A stretch of DNA of 64,000 bases. Source: GCA-2705995 sp048267965 (lineage in GTDB: Bacteria > Bacteroidota > Bacteroidia > Flavobacteriales_G > Salibacteraceae). A program made the translations under genes and the position numbers. Location of the stretch: positions 62,001 through 126,000 of the forward strand of contig JBLWWK010000002.1 in the NCBI GenBank assembly GCA_048267965.1, given 5' to 3'. Under the pieces are notes generated by a model. It did not search any database, was not told the origin of the DNA, and saw only the letters and a program-made list of their open reading frames with translations. This document shows, one piece after another, positions 36,912 through 45,885 of the stretch. The stretch's first letter is position 1. The number at the start of each line of letters is the position of its first letter.

Positions 36912-37250
36912 TTATAAATCACCCAAAAGCTCGCGTTCAACTTCTTCCATGTAAATTAAATCACGGGCTTCGGTCATTGAAGGAACCCAATCTACAACTT
37001 TTTCGAAATATTTTAGGTATTCTTCCTCATTTATTCCACATATTTTAAACGACTTATCGGTTCCTACAGAAGCAGACCAAGCCGATATTTCTTGCACCAT
37101 TTCTGGAGAAAATGCCGTGTTAGATGGCAAAATCAATAAACAATTTTGACCTTGTTCTACTTTTTTGCGTGCTTCCGCAATAATTTCTCGTGAAACATGA
37201 GAAAACTCGATTTCGATGTGTTTCTCTTCTTTTCGAATTTCAAAATTCAT
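36912..37250 (-). CDS. Small cytoplasmic protein of unknown function
   Basis: 112 residues, no signal. Alternating strands and helices (IEIEFSHVSREIIAEARKKVEQG, NCLLILPSNTAF) with a C-terminal acidic helix. It lies one base after pyrB and four bases before the T9SS gene, so it belongs to the pyrR-rnz cluster. A STAS-like fold is possible but only a guess. Confidence 0.75.
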   Translation of the reverse strand: MNFEIRKEEKHIEIEFSHVSREIIAEARKKVEQGQNCLLILPSNTAFSPEMVQEISAWSASVGTDKSFKICGINEEEYLKYFEKVVDWVPSMTEARDLIYMEEVERELLGDL

Positions 37251-37251
37251 C

Positions 37252-38187
37252 TTAACCGCGTTTAATTTTTGAAGCCAATAAATACAAAACAGCCATTCGA
37301 ATAGCCACTCCGTTTTCTACCTGATCTAGAATAATAGAATGGTCAGAATCTGCCACATCTGAAGTAATTTCAACTCCTCTATTGATTGGCCCTGGGTGCA
37401 TAATTACTTTCTCCTCGCTCAACGAGTTAAGCAACTCTAAATCAAGACCGTACTGCATAGTATATTCGCGTAAACTTGGAAAATACTTAATGTCTTGTCT
37501 TTCTAGTTGAATGCGTAACATGTTGGCAACATCGCACCATTCGAGGGCTTTTCGCAAATTGGTTTCAACCTCAACTCCTAATGAAGTTATATACTTCGGA
37601 ATCAATGTTGTAGGACCACATACTTTAACCGTAGCTCCTAATTTTTGAAGAGCATAAATATTCGATAAAGCTACACGTGAATGAAGAATATCACCCACTA
37701 TCACTACTTTTTTGCCTTCAACTTCTCCCAGTTTTTCACGAATAGAAAAAGAATCTAACAATGCTTGAGTGGGGTGTTCATGCGCTCCATCTCCAGCATT
37801 TACAATTCGGCTTTTCACATTTTTCGATAGAAAAACGGCCGCTCCAGGATTAGGATGCCTCATCACCACCAAGTCTACCTTCATGGCGAGAATATTGTTC
37901 ACCGTATCGATCAACGTTTCGCCTTTACTCACCGAACTACCTGATGCTGAGAAGTTAATAACATCTGCAGATAAACGTTTTTCGGCTAACTCAAAACTCA
38001 ACTTTGTGCGAGTAGAGTTCTCAAAAAACAGGTTAGCAATGGTAATATCACGTAACGAAGGAACCTTTTTTATCGGGCGGTTTATAACATCTTTGAAATT
38101 ATCTGCCGTTGAGAAAATCAGTTCGATATCTTCTCGTGTGAGGTTTTTTATTCCTAAAAGGTGATTTACAGATAATTCAGCACTCAA
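37252..38187 (-). CDS. pyrB: Aspartate carbamoyltransferase catalytic subunit
   Basis: 311 residues. The carbamoyl-phosphate loop FFENSTRTKLSFELA, the GETLIDTVNN segment, VVMRHPNPGAAVFLS, GDGAHEHPTQALLD and MHPGPINRGVEI motifs are all present. It makes carbamoyl-aspartate in pyrimidine synthesis. It overlaps pyrR by four bases. Confidence 0.97.
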   Translation of the reverse strand: MSAELSVNHLLGIKNLTREDIELIFSTADNFKDVINRPIKKVPSLRDITIANLFFENSTRTKLSFELAEKRLSADVINFSASGSSVSKGETLIDTVNNILAMKVDLVVMRHPNPGAAVFLSKNVKSRIVNAGDGAHEHPTQALLDSFSIREKLGEVEGKKVVIVGDILHSRVALSNIYALQKLGATVKVCGPTTLIPKYITSLGVEVETNLRKALEWCDVANMLRIQLERQDIKYFPSLREYTMQYGLDLELLNSLSEEKVIMHPGPINRGVEITSDVADSDHSIILDQVENGVAIRMAVLYLLASKIKRG

Positions 38188-38723
38188 TTTTCTAACGATT
38201 TTAATACTACTTTTTCAGAATTTTCCGTCCAATCTACATCTACACGTTCAGAGGCAACCGCATCTACCGTTCTACCAATGTAGTCTGGTTGTATCGGTAA
38301 ATGGCGACTAAATCTTCTATCGATTAGCACCAACAACTCTACTTTTTTGGGCCTTCCAAAATCCATAAGAGCCTCTAAACCAGAACGTATTGTTCTACCC
38401 GTATACAACACATCATCAATTAAGATAACGTTTTTGTCTTCTATTAAAAAGTTGATATCTGTTTCAGAAGCTTTAGCGATGGTTTCTCTTCTACGAAAAT
38501 CGTCTCTATAGAAAGTAATATCGAGCTTACCGAATTTAACTTGTTCTGAACCTGTAATTTCTCGTAATTTTTTTACGAGTTTTTCGGCTAACAATACCCC
38601 ACGAGGTTGCAAACCCACCAAAACGGTTTCAGAAAAATCGTTATGATCTTCAATCAACTGGAAACACAGGCGATTAATTATCAGCTGCAAATGTTGACTA
38701 TTGAGAATTTCCCTATTGATCAT
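38184..38723 (-). CDS. pyrR: PyrR, pyrimidine regulator / uracil phosphoribosyltransferase
   Basis: 179 residues from the ATG at 38723. The PRPP-binding loop VILIDDVLYTGRTIRSGLEAL and GLQPRGVLLAEKL are typical. PyrR binds pyr mRNA in response to UMP and may also have phosphoribosyltransferase activity. It is the first gene of the pyrR-pyrB cluster; I see no obvious attenuator hairpin upstream in the 50 bases before it. Confidence 0.95.
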   Translation of the reverse strand: MINREILNSQHLQLIINRLCFQLIEDHNDFSETVLVGLQPRGVLLAEKLVKKLREITGSEQVKFGKLDITFYRDDFRRRETIAKASETDINFLIEDKNVILIDDVLYTGRTIRSGLEALMDFGRPKKVELLVLIDRRFSRHLPIQPDYIGRTVDAVASERVDVDWTENSEKVVLKSLEN

Positions 38724-38773
38724 AGGCTGCAAATATAAATATCCAATACATCAGTTGTTAACATTCGGCAGAT

Positions 38774-39304
38774 TTAGGCCAAATTCCCTTGCTTTTTTTC
38801 TTCAAGCAAATTTTTCCAGGCTTCAATCTCTGGCGAAATAATTGGGCTTTCTACTTGCATATTGGCCATTTCTAGTACTTTTTCGGTAGGAACCACTTTG
38901 CCATTCTGAACAAAAACTCCACGAATCATAGATGTAGCGTAGAGTTTACCTTTCGACTCGAACCGATGGGCCATGTAATAGTATTTCTCGTCCCAATACA
39001 GCAATTGAGTTGAAAGCGTAAATTTCTGAAAAGGCATTAACGCTTTTATATAGGTGATTTCTTGTGCTCCTAAAATGGGCAAGCACTTTTCTTTCACCAT
39101 TTTCCCCAAGATTCCTAGTTCGGCAATGGCATAAGTTCTGGCTAAATCTTGCAGGGCAATGTACCTAGAATTGGTCATGTGCAAATTGATATCGCAATCC
39201 CACGGCATCACTCTAAATTTGCGTTCCCACCGTTTTACTTCAGTGGCTTTTACCATAAAAAACGAACGAAAAATGAGTGCAATTAACCGGAAGTATAAGT
39301 TCAT
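38774..39304 (-). CDS. Hotdog-fold thioesterase (THEM6/4HBT-like)
   Basis: 176 residues. After a short hydrophobic N-terminus the RVMPWDCDINLHMTNSRYIALQDLAR segment has the Asp and Asn-His-(Met) pattern of the acyl-CoA thioesterase fold, followed by FTLSTQLLYWDEKYYYMAHRF. Substrate unknown. The gene runs in the same direction as the pyr cluster and starts eight bases after the FAD oxidoreductase stop. Confidence 0.85.
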   Translation of the reverse strand: MNLYFRLIALIFRSFFMVKATEVKRWERKFRVMPWDCDINLHMTNSRYIALQDLARTYAIAELGILGKMVKEKCLPILGAQEITYIKALMPFQKFTLSTQLLYWDEKYYYMAHRFESKGKLYATSMIRGVFVQNGKVVPTEKVLEMANMQVESPIISPEIEAWKNLLEEKKQGNLA

Positions 39305-39312
39305 GCTGAAAT

Positions 39313-40437
39313 CTAATTTTGATTCAGCGCCAAAATTGCAATTTCTTCTCCAACTTTTGCGCTTAAGGCAACTCCCATTCCATTTAAACCTACTCCTAAA
39401 ATTCTTTGCTGCTGATCAATTTCAATTTGAGTTTTCTTAGTAGCACCAAATGCCATGATTCCCGCCCATCGATGCTCAATTTTCACTTGAGTGTTCGGTA
39501 AAATAACGTTTTGCAACCTTTGTTCTAAATCGTTTTGAATGGTTTCTGTAACCTCTATAACCTTAGTGTTTTCTTGTTGAAAATCGAGCTGGCGTCCACC
39601 ACCAAAGACAATTCTATTTCTGTAATTTCTGAAATAGTAATATCCTTCTTCCCAATGAAATACTCCTTTCACTTTTAGGTTTTCAATGGGTTCTGTAACC
39701 AACACCTGCCCTCTTCCCGGCTGCAATTGAGCTGTACACTCTGCCAATTCTGAAGCAAAAGCGTTTGTACAAATTATTACTTGTGAAGTTTCTATTGAAA
39801 ATCCGCTTTTACACCGAACGGAGTAAGGTCGGGTTCCTACCACCTCTACTACTTCTTCTCCAGTAATAATTTCAACGCCTAAGTTTCTGCACTTTTGAGT
39901 TAACGCACTCACCAAACGGTACGGGTTCAGTTGCCCTTCGAACGGATTGTAGATTAATTGTTGAACGGCTTTTTGATTAAAACCAAATTTTTCGATTAAA
40001 TCATTGCGTTCGCAAAACACATCTTTTCCAAAAATAGGCGCCAAAAGCTGATTTACACTCTCCATTTTATGTACAGCCTCTTCTTGTTCTTTGCTTAACA
40101 ACTCGAAACCTCCCCAAGACGTAAATTGCATGCTTTCAGGAGAAATAATTTCTTTTAAAAGTTGCAAGCCTTGCCAACGTTGTTGAACTAAATTGACCAC
40201 CTCTGCTTCTGGCATAGATTGCAGATCATCTAGAATTTCAGTAACACTTCCAAAGCAGGCAAATCCTGCATTTTTTGTGCTTGCTCCAGTAGGAATACTT
40301 GCTTTTTCAAGCACCAGTATTCTTCTTTCAGGATCTTTACTTTTGAGTTGATAAGCAGTGTGAAGTCCGGTGAGTCCGGCTCCTACAATTACCGTATCAA
40401 ATTTTCTAAAATGTTCTTTTTCCCAATAACTCAACAT
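39313..40437 (-). CDS. FAD-dependent oxidoreductase (DAO family)
   Basis: 374 residues. Starts FDTVIVGAGLTGLHTAYQL, followed by ILVLEKASIPTGASTKNAGFACFGS, both typical of the D-amino-acid oxidase/glycine oxidase-like superfamily; the C-terminal GVGLNGMGVALS closes the FAD site. The amine substrate is unknown. Divergent from a PaaI-like thioesterase. Confidence 0.88.
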   Translation of the reverse strand: MLSYWEKEHFRKFDTVIVGAGLTGLHTAYQLKSKDPERRILVLEKASIPTGASTKNAGFACFGSVTEILDDLQSMPEAEVVNLVQQRWQGLQLLKEIISPESMQFTSWGGFELLSKEQEEAVHKMESVNQLLAPIFGKDVFCERNDLIEKFGFNQKAVQQLIYNPFEGQLNPYRLVSALTQKCRNLGVEIITGEEVVEVVGTRPYSVRCKSGFSIETSQVIICTNAFASELAECTAQLQPGRGQVLVTEPIENLKVKGVFHWEEGYYYFRNYRNRIVFGGGRQLDFQQENTKVIEVTETIQNDLEQRLQNVILPNTQVKIEHRWAGIMAFGATKKTQIEIDQQQRILGVGLNGMGVALSAKVGEEIAILALNQN

Positions 40438-40467
40438 CTATTCTAACTTTATTGAAAAATACAATTT

Positions 40468-40896
40468 ATGAGTGATCACTATCAAAAACTTCAACAACTG
40501 TACGCATCGGCTCCTTCACATGCTTGGTGCGCTGCTTCTATTTCTGTAGACTATACAATGGCAGAATTGCAGTTAAAGGTAGAAAATCATCTTTTTCATG
40601 GCGCTGATGCAGTGCATGGCTCAATATTGTTTAAGCTGTTAGATGATGCCGCATTTTTTGCCGTGCAATCGATCGAGAAAGAGTTTTTTGTGCTCACAAC
40701 TTCGTTCGATATAAAATTTTGCAGACCAGCTACCAGCGGTCTTCTCATTGCAAAAGGCGAACTTGTTCTGGCTACCTCTTCTCACTGTTTTGCAGAAGCA
40801 AAGGTGTATAACGATAAAGGCAAACTGGTGGCTTTTGGTTCTGGAGAATTTACCCGCAGTAGAATGTTGCTCTCAGATCAAGAACATTACAGGTAA
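40468..40896 (+). CDS. PaaI-family thioesterase
   Basis: 142 residues, a single hotdog domain with NHLFHGADAVHGSILFKLLDDAAFFAV (the Asn-His and Gly-Asp residues of the PaaI active site) and FDIKFCRPATSGLLIAKGEL. It hydrolyses acyl- or aryl-CoA thioesters; the specific substrate is unknown. Confidence 0.88.
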   Translation: MSDHYQKLQQLYASAPSHAWCAASISVDYTMAELQLKVENHLFHGADAVHGSILFKLLDDAAFFAVQSIEKEFFVLTTSFDIKFCRPATSGLLIAKGELVLATSSHCFAEAKVYNDKGKLVAFGSGEFTRSRMLLSDQEHYR

Positions 40897-40983
40897 TTCG
40901 CTATAGTTTTTGTTAAAATGTGAAAAACACATCTTTTATTTCAAATTGCTTCAAAGTATCTTGTTGCCATAAATCTTTCGTGT

Positions 40984-42165
40984 ATGCGCTTTTTCATCTT
41001 CTTACTTTTTGCGTTGAGTAGCCCTTTTCTAATGGCTCAGAAAAACATTAAAATGTTTAACGAGGCTATTGTAGATTTAGCTGATAATCGGGTAGAACAA
41101 GCAAAAGATAAATTACACCAACTCTACCAAAACGACTCTACCAATATGAATTTGGCGTATTTATACGGGCAATCTTTGGTGAGATCAGATGAGCAGCTCG
41201 ATTATGCTATTTACCTGCTTGAAAAGGCGAGTAAAAGTTATACAGCAGATTACATAAAAGCTAATTACGAAGAAAGACGTGTATCTGAGTATGTTTTCTA
41301 CTATTTACTCATGGCTTATAGCAAATCGGGAATGTGCGACCTTACCTTAGAGACGCTGAACACTTTTTATAAAATTTACTCTTACGAAAACGAATGGTAT
41401 CTCGTGAAAGGTCAGCGTTGGCACTTAGAATGTGAAGCGCAAGAAAAAGAAGTAGAAGAACCTACCGATTCTTTAGTGGTAGAAAATACTCCAGCCAAGA
41501 AAAAACCCGTTTTGGTAGGAACCAAACCTTTACAATACACCGATAAATCAGCCATTTATAGCGTACAAGTAGCCGCAGTGCTTTCACCGGTTTTCACTTA
41601 CGAGTTTCGCGATTTAAAAAACATTGAGGTTTATGTAGACGAAAACGGAGTGTTTCGATACAGCATTGGTCGTTTCTTATTTAAAGAACAGGCTGAGCGT
41701 TTACTAAAGGTGATTCAAGATGCTGGTTACGATGATGCTTTTATCGTTAATGTAAAAGACAAGCAACGTTACAGCGAAGAAGTAGTGACCATCGACCACG
41801 AAAATGTGCACAAACAATTAGTAGGTGAGGTAGACTTTCGAGTTCAAGTAGGTGCCTTCGATGGAGATACCATTCCTGCTGACATGATGGAACTTTACCT
41901 AAAACTCGATAGCATTCAACAAGTAGAGTTTAATGGACAATCGATTATTACCGTTGGCTCTTTTGATAATTATGATGCTGCCGAATTGTACGTTGAAGTT
42001 ATTCGAGAATCTGCTGGCATCACCGATGCGTTTGTTACCGCTTGGAATTACAACCGAAAGGTAGATGTAAAGCAAGCTGTTATCTACCGAGAAGAACAAG
42101 AAAAAGCTCGTGAAGAAGCGGAACAAAACCAAGAAAAGAACAACAAAAACAGAAATAATGATTAA
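40984..42165 (+). CDS. Secreted protein with TPR-like and SPOR-like regions
   Basis: 393 residues with a signal peptide (MRFFIFLLFALSSPFLMAQ). Residues 20-140 are helical and TPR-like; residues about 195-255 and 280-345 look like two diverged SPOR domains (AIYSVQVAAVLSP... and VDFRVQVGAFDGDT...), which bind denuded peptidoglycan at the division site. The C-terminus is a highly charged Glu/Lys/Asn tail. The next gene begins inside its stop region. Confidence 0.75.
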   Translation: MRFFIFLLFALSSPFLMAQKNIKMFNEAIVDLADNRVEQAKDKLHQLYQNDSTNMNLAYLYGQSLVRSDEQLDYAIYLLEKASKSYTADYIKANYEERRVSEYVFYYLLMAYSKSGMCDLTLETLNTFYKIYSYENEWYLVKGQRWHLECEAQEKEVEEPTDSLVVENTPAKKKPVLVGTKPLQYTDKSAIYSVQVAAVLSPVFTYEFRDLKNIEVYVDENGVFRYSIGRFLFKEQAERLLKVIQDAGYDDAFIVNVKDKQRYSEEVVTIDHENVHKQLVGEVDFRVQVGAFDGDTIPADMMELYLKLDSIQQVEFNGQSIITVGSFDNYDAAELYVEVIRESAGITDAFVTAWNYNRKVDVKQAVIYREEQEKAREEAEQNQEKNNKNRNND

Positions 42166-42703
42166 GCAGCCTTTTCTTTTTTCTATGGCCACTTTACTCA
42201 TGGCCATTTTTACCTATTCAATGGGTTTTTCTCAGCAGAAATTTCCTTCGATAGAAACTACTTCTTTAACAGATCAAACGGTTCAATTTCCAGAAGAGGT
42301 TAACAACAAGCCTACCTTAGTGGCATTAATTTTTTCTAATAAGGCACAAGACGATCTCAACAGTTGGTTAGAGCCTATTTATCAGCAAGTGCTTGATAAA
42401 AATGGGATGGGTCAGTTAGTTTATGACTGTAACATGAAACTAATTGTTGCTTTCACAGGAGCTAGAAAAGCGGCTGCCAACAAAGTAGAAAAAGAGCTCA
42501 AAAAAGCATCTGACAAAGAGTATCTGAAACACGTTTTATTGTACGAAGGTGACTTTTCTCTTTTTAAAGAGCCACTTCAGAATCCCTCTAAAAAAGAGGT
42601 TTATTTTTTTGTGATAGACGAAAACGGAAAAATTCAAGAAATTGAATCGGGAAGGTATTCTCAACGTAAATTCGATAAACTGAGCACGTTTATCGAGCGA
42701 TAA
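42158..42703 (+). CDS. Secreted protein, thioredoxin-like fold possible
   Basis: 181 residues from the ATG at 42158, overlapping the previous gene by eight bases. Signal peptide MIKQPFLFSMATLLMAIFTYSMGFSQ. The mature part (TLVALIFSNKAQDDLNSW, then YFFVIDENGKIQEIESGRYS) resembles a thioredoxin fold without a CxxC pair. Probably co-transcribed with the SPOR-like gene. Confidence 0.68.
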   Translation: MIKQPFLFSMATLLMAIFTYSMGFSQQKFPSIETTSLTDQTVQFPEEVNNKPTLVALIFSNKAQDDLNSWLEPIYQQVLDKNGMGQLVYDCNMKLIVAFTGARKAAANKVEKELKKASDKEYLKHVLLYEGDFSLFKEPLQNPSKKEVYFFVIDENGKIQEIESGRYSQRKFDKLSTFIER

Positions 42704-42710
42704 CGAAAGA

Positions 42711-42750
42711 AAAGCATCGTTTTCATTCAAATCTATAAAAACGATGCTTT
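42711..42750 (+). terminator. Bidirectional terminator
   Basis: AAAGCATCGTTTT pairs with AAAACGATGCTTT around a 14-base loop, between convergent genes. Confidence 0.85.
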
Positions 42751-42759
42751 CTTAATTTT

Positions 42760-43953
42760 TTATCGAATCAGTTTCACAAAACCTTTCGGAGCATAGATTT
42801 TATCATCGGTTCCTACTGCGGTAATTTGGTAGAAATACAATCCTTCAGGACAAATATCTCCGGTTTCTTCGTTGCCATTCCAGCCTTGATCGATTTGGTT
42901 CGATTCGAAAACCACTTGGCCTCCTCTATTGAAAATCGTCATTGAGAAAGATTTTATCCCTTTTGAACGAACCACAAACGCATCGTTTTGGCCGTCTAGA
43001 TTGGGCGTAAACACATTCGGAACAAACAACTCACTGGCCTCTTTCACCTCAGCATTTTGATTTTGAGCCACTTCTTGCGATGGTCTCACTTCAATTAATG
43101 CTTTTTCTAAAGTTACCGATCCGTCTGCCTTTTGGCCAATCATGGTGATGTAATAGACGCCTTCTTCTGAATACGTATGCTGTGCATTTAACGACTCAGT
43201 GGCTGGTGAGCCATCGCCAAAATCCCAACGAATTTTTTGATATTCTACAAAACTCGAAAAATCAACATTGAGAGGTGCTGTGCCGCTCACTGGTGACGAA
43301 ATTATGCTGCTTTGCGCCACATCGTTCCAAACCTCGTCTCCCACCTGAAAGTTGACTTTATTGGTAGGAACCGCTTCTTGATTTGTATTTTGTTTTTCGC
43401 CTGCCGATTGAGAATGGCTCTCCTTAACAGTTAATGTTGTTTCGTTTAAGGCTAACTCACTTTCTTGTGCAGGATTTTCAGAAGTAGCGGTTGCAGCAAG
43501 TGTAGGTTTTTCTGCTTGTTGTTGAGTCGATTTTTTAGAAAACGATGTATTTTGATCTTTTTCAATACTTTCTGCTCCGTTTTCGGTTAAAGCAACTCGA
43601 CTTTCTTCTTCTGTGCCTTGATTTTTTTGATTCGTTTTTTCAGAAGAATTCTCTTCAGAGATGGGTTGCTCAATTTTTGGTGTTACCGTTAACGAGGAGT
43701 TAGATTGGGTTCCTACCGATACATAAACGCCTGCTGCAATAAGTGCTGCACCCCCCACAAGGGCGCCCCATTTAACCACGGCTAATTGGGTAATTGTTTT
43801 CAGGGTAGAAACCGACTGCCCCGTGGGTGGCGTTGAAGCCGGGCCGCTGGGCAATTGCGATTCAATATTCGACCACAAATCTGGGTGAACATCTGCTTCA
43901 AAGTTTTCGAATTTACTTTGAAGAATCTCTTTTATTTTGTCTTCTTCACTCAC
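42760..43953 (-). CDS. Transmembrane anti-sigma-like protein with PKD and CHU_C domains
   Basis: 397 residues. The first 60 (MSEEDKIKEILQSKFENFEADVHPDLW) look like a short cytoplasmic anti-sigma segment, then one membrane helix (WGALVGGAALIAAGVYVS, about 80-98), a long Gln/Ser/Glu-rich linker, a PKD domain (IRWDFGDGSPATESLNAQHTYSEEG, about 240-300) and a C-terminal CHU_C/gliding-motility domain (FVPNVFTPNLDGQNDAF...YAPKGFVKLIR). It overlaps the ECF sigma gene by eight bases and is very likely its membrane partner. Confidence 0.85.
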   Translation of the reverse strand: MSEEDKIKEILQSKFENFEADVHPDLWSNIESQLPSGPASTPPTGQSVSTLKTITQLAVVKWGALVGGAALIAAGVYVSVGTQSNSSLTVTPKIEQPISEENSSEKTNQKNQGTEEESRVALTENGAESIEKDQNTSFSKKSTQQQAEKPTLAATATSENPAQESELALNETTLTVKESHSQSAGEKQNTNQEAVPTNKVNFQVGDEVWNDVAQSSIISSPVSGTAPLNVDFSSFVEYQKIRWDFGDGSPATESLNAQHTYSEEGVYYITMIGQKADGSVTLEKALIEVRPSQEVAQNQNAEVKEASELFVPNVFTPNLDGQNDAFVVRSKGIKSFSMTIFNRGGQVVFESNQIDQGWNGNEETGDICPEGLYFYQITAVGTDDKIYAPKGFVKLIR

Positions 43954-44521
43954 TTCTGAGTACCTTATTATTGTGTTCTATAATCTCTATTAATTGGAGT
44001 CGAGCTTTGCGAAATTGAGATTTGCTGGTGTTTTCGGTTACCCCTAATTCTTCAGCAATTTCTCTGTGAGAATACCCTTCTATGGCAAACATGTTAAACA
44101 CCGTTTTGTAGCCGGTGGGCAGTTGCTGAATGTATTTCAAAATATCTTGAACCGATAAGTTTGAAAGAATTTCAGAAGTTGCATTCTCGTACGTATCGGC
44201 TAGGTCTACTTCTACATGATTTCGCTGATTTTTGGTTTTTCTGATATGATCTAGACAGTTATTTACCATCAACCTGCACAACCACGCTCCTAATGCGCCT
44301 TTGCCGTTGTACGACCCCAATTTGTTAAAGATCTTTATAAAGCCATCTTGCAATAAGTCGTGAGCTTCGTGCTGGTCTTTGGCATAACGCATACATATCC
44401 CCATAAGCTTTCGGTTGTACTTGTCGTACAAAGCTCTCTGGAAATCAGGTTTGCCGTTGATACAGCCTTCAATAATTTGCTCATCTGTCATATTTTGTGA
44501 TGACTTAGCTTTATGATGCAA
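43946..44521 (-). CDS. ECF RNA polymerase sigma factor
   Basis: 191 residues. Region 2 is ALYDKYNRKLMGICMRYAKDQHEAHDLLQDGFIKIFNKL; region 4 is LPTGYKTVFNMFAIEGYSHREIAEELGVTENTSKSQFRKAR. Directs transcription of an extracytoplasmic-stress or surface regulon; the overlapping downstream gene with a membrane helix and surface domains is the probable anti-sigma factor. ATG at 44521, with an alternative at 44491. Confidence 0.93.
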   Translation of the reverse strand: MHHKAKSSQNMTDEQIIEGCINGKPDFQRALYDKYNRKLMGICMRYAKDQHEAHDLLQDGFIKIFNKLGSYNGKGALGAWLCRLMVNNCLDHIRKTKNQRNHVEVDLADTYENATSEILSNLSVQDILKYIQQLPTGYKTVFNMFAIEGYSHREIAEELGVTENTSKSQFRKARLQLIEIIEHNNKVLRSE

Positions 44522-44640
44522 TATAGATTCGAATGGTTGCCCAAAGTAATTAATAAACTGGTTTTTCTGTATCTTTATTCTTCGTAAGTCGTAATATTAC
44601 CGCAGGTTTTGAAGATAAGCCCATATTCTAATTTAGCTCT

Positions 44641-45885
44641 ATGAACATTAATCCGATTATACTTTCTATTCCGATTTATTTTTTGCTTATCGGAATTGAA
44701 GTGGTTTACGATTTATTCAAAAAGAAAGGAATTTATCGTTTAAACGATTCGCTTACCAACATCAGTTGCGGCATGTTTGAGCAAATCACAGGTGTTTTTG
44801 CCAAGGTAGGAACCATTGCCATTTACCATTATGTATATGTAAATTTCGCGGTATTCTCGATTCCTGAAACGTGGTATTGGGCTATTTTCTTATTTATTGC
44901 TGTCGACTTCTTTTATTATTGGGCCCATCGTCTCGATCATGAAGTGAATATACTCTGGTTGGGTCATGTAGTACACCACCAAAGCGAAGATTACAACTTT
45001 AGCGTAGCTTTACGTCAAGGCGCCTTTCAAAAAGTGTTTAATGTGGTGTTTATGCTTCCGTTAGCTTTGGCTGGCTTCGAAACCGAGTGGTTTTTATACA
45101 TTGGTGCTTTTACTACACTCTATCAGTTTTGGATCCATACAGAAACCATCGAAAAATTGCCTCGCTGGTTCGAGTACATATTTAATACACCTAGTCATCA
45201 CCGCGTTCATCACGGTAGGAACCCAAAATACATCGATAGAAACCACGGTGGAACTTTCATCATTTTCGACCGACTTTTTGGAACCTTTCAACCCGAGGAA
45301 GAACGCCCCACTTACGGAGTAACCACCCCCACCGCAACCTTCGACCCAATTACGGCTCACGCAAAACCTTGGAAAGCACTTTGGAACCAAATGAAACAAG
45401 TAAATGGCTTTTCGAATAAAGTAAAGCTCTTGATTATGCCTCCGGGTTGGTTGCCAGCAGAAATGGGAGGTAGAATGGCTCCGCCCGAAATAGAAGAAAA
45501 CTACCACAAATTTGATTTACGTCTTCCTAATAAATGGAATTTCTACTTGCTTTTTCAGTATGCAATTATTATTGGTTCTACCGCGTTTTTCTTGTTCAAT
45601 TTCAACCAATTTGAAACTAGAGACGCTCTTTTAATGGCTTGTTTGATTACCCTTAGCTTATTAACTATCGGCCGAATTTTCGAACAAAAAAAATGGATAT
45701 TTTGGCTTGAAATTGCTCGATTAACATTGATTAGTTCATTACTTCTTTCTATTTATTCGTTTTCACCTACTCTAAACACTATTATTGTTATGCTTGCCTG
45801 TTTATCAGTTATTTGGGTAATCAGCAATGCTAAAGCTACACTACTTACCACAGCAATTACTACACACCATGAGTCAGCAAAGTAG
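44641..45885 (+). CDS. Fatty acid hydroxylase / sterol desaturase family protein
   Basis: 414 residues. The di-iron His clusters are HRLDHE, GHVVHHQSE and HRVHHGRNPKYIDRNHGG, between several membrane helices. The family hydroxylates or desaturates lipids using O2. In Bacteroidetes a likely substrate is a sphingolipid or fatty acyl chain, but that is inference. The 45214 copy of the scattered word encodes the conserved HGRN of the third His cluster. The next gene overlaps the stop. Confidence 0.9.
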   Translation: MNINPIILSIPIYFLLIGIEVVYDLFKKKGIYRLNDSLTNISCGMFEQITGVFAKVGTIAIYHYVYVNFAVFSIPETWYWAIFLFIAVDFFYYWAHRLDHEVNILWLGHVVHHQSEDYNFSVALRQGAFQKVFNVVFMLPLALAGFETEWFLYIGAFTTLYQFWIHTETIEKLPRWFEYIFNTPSHHRVHHGRNPKYIDRNHGGTFIIFDRLFGTFQPEEERPTYGVTTPTATFDPITAHAKPWKALWNQMKQVNGFSNKVKLLIMPPGWLPAEMGGRMAPPEIEENYHKFDLRLPNKWNFYLLFQYAIIIGSTAFFLFNFNQFETRDALLMACLITLSLLTIGRIFEQKKWIFWLEIARLTLISSLLLSIYSFSPTLNTIIVMLACLSVIWVISNAKATLLTTAITTHHESAK

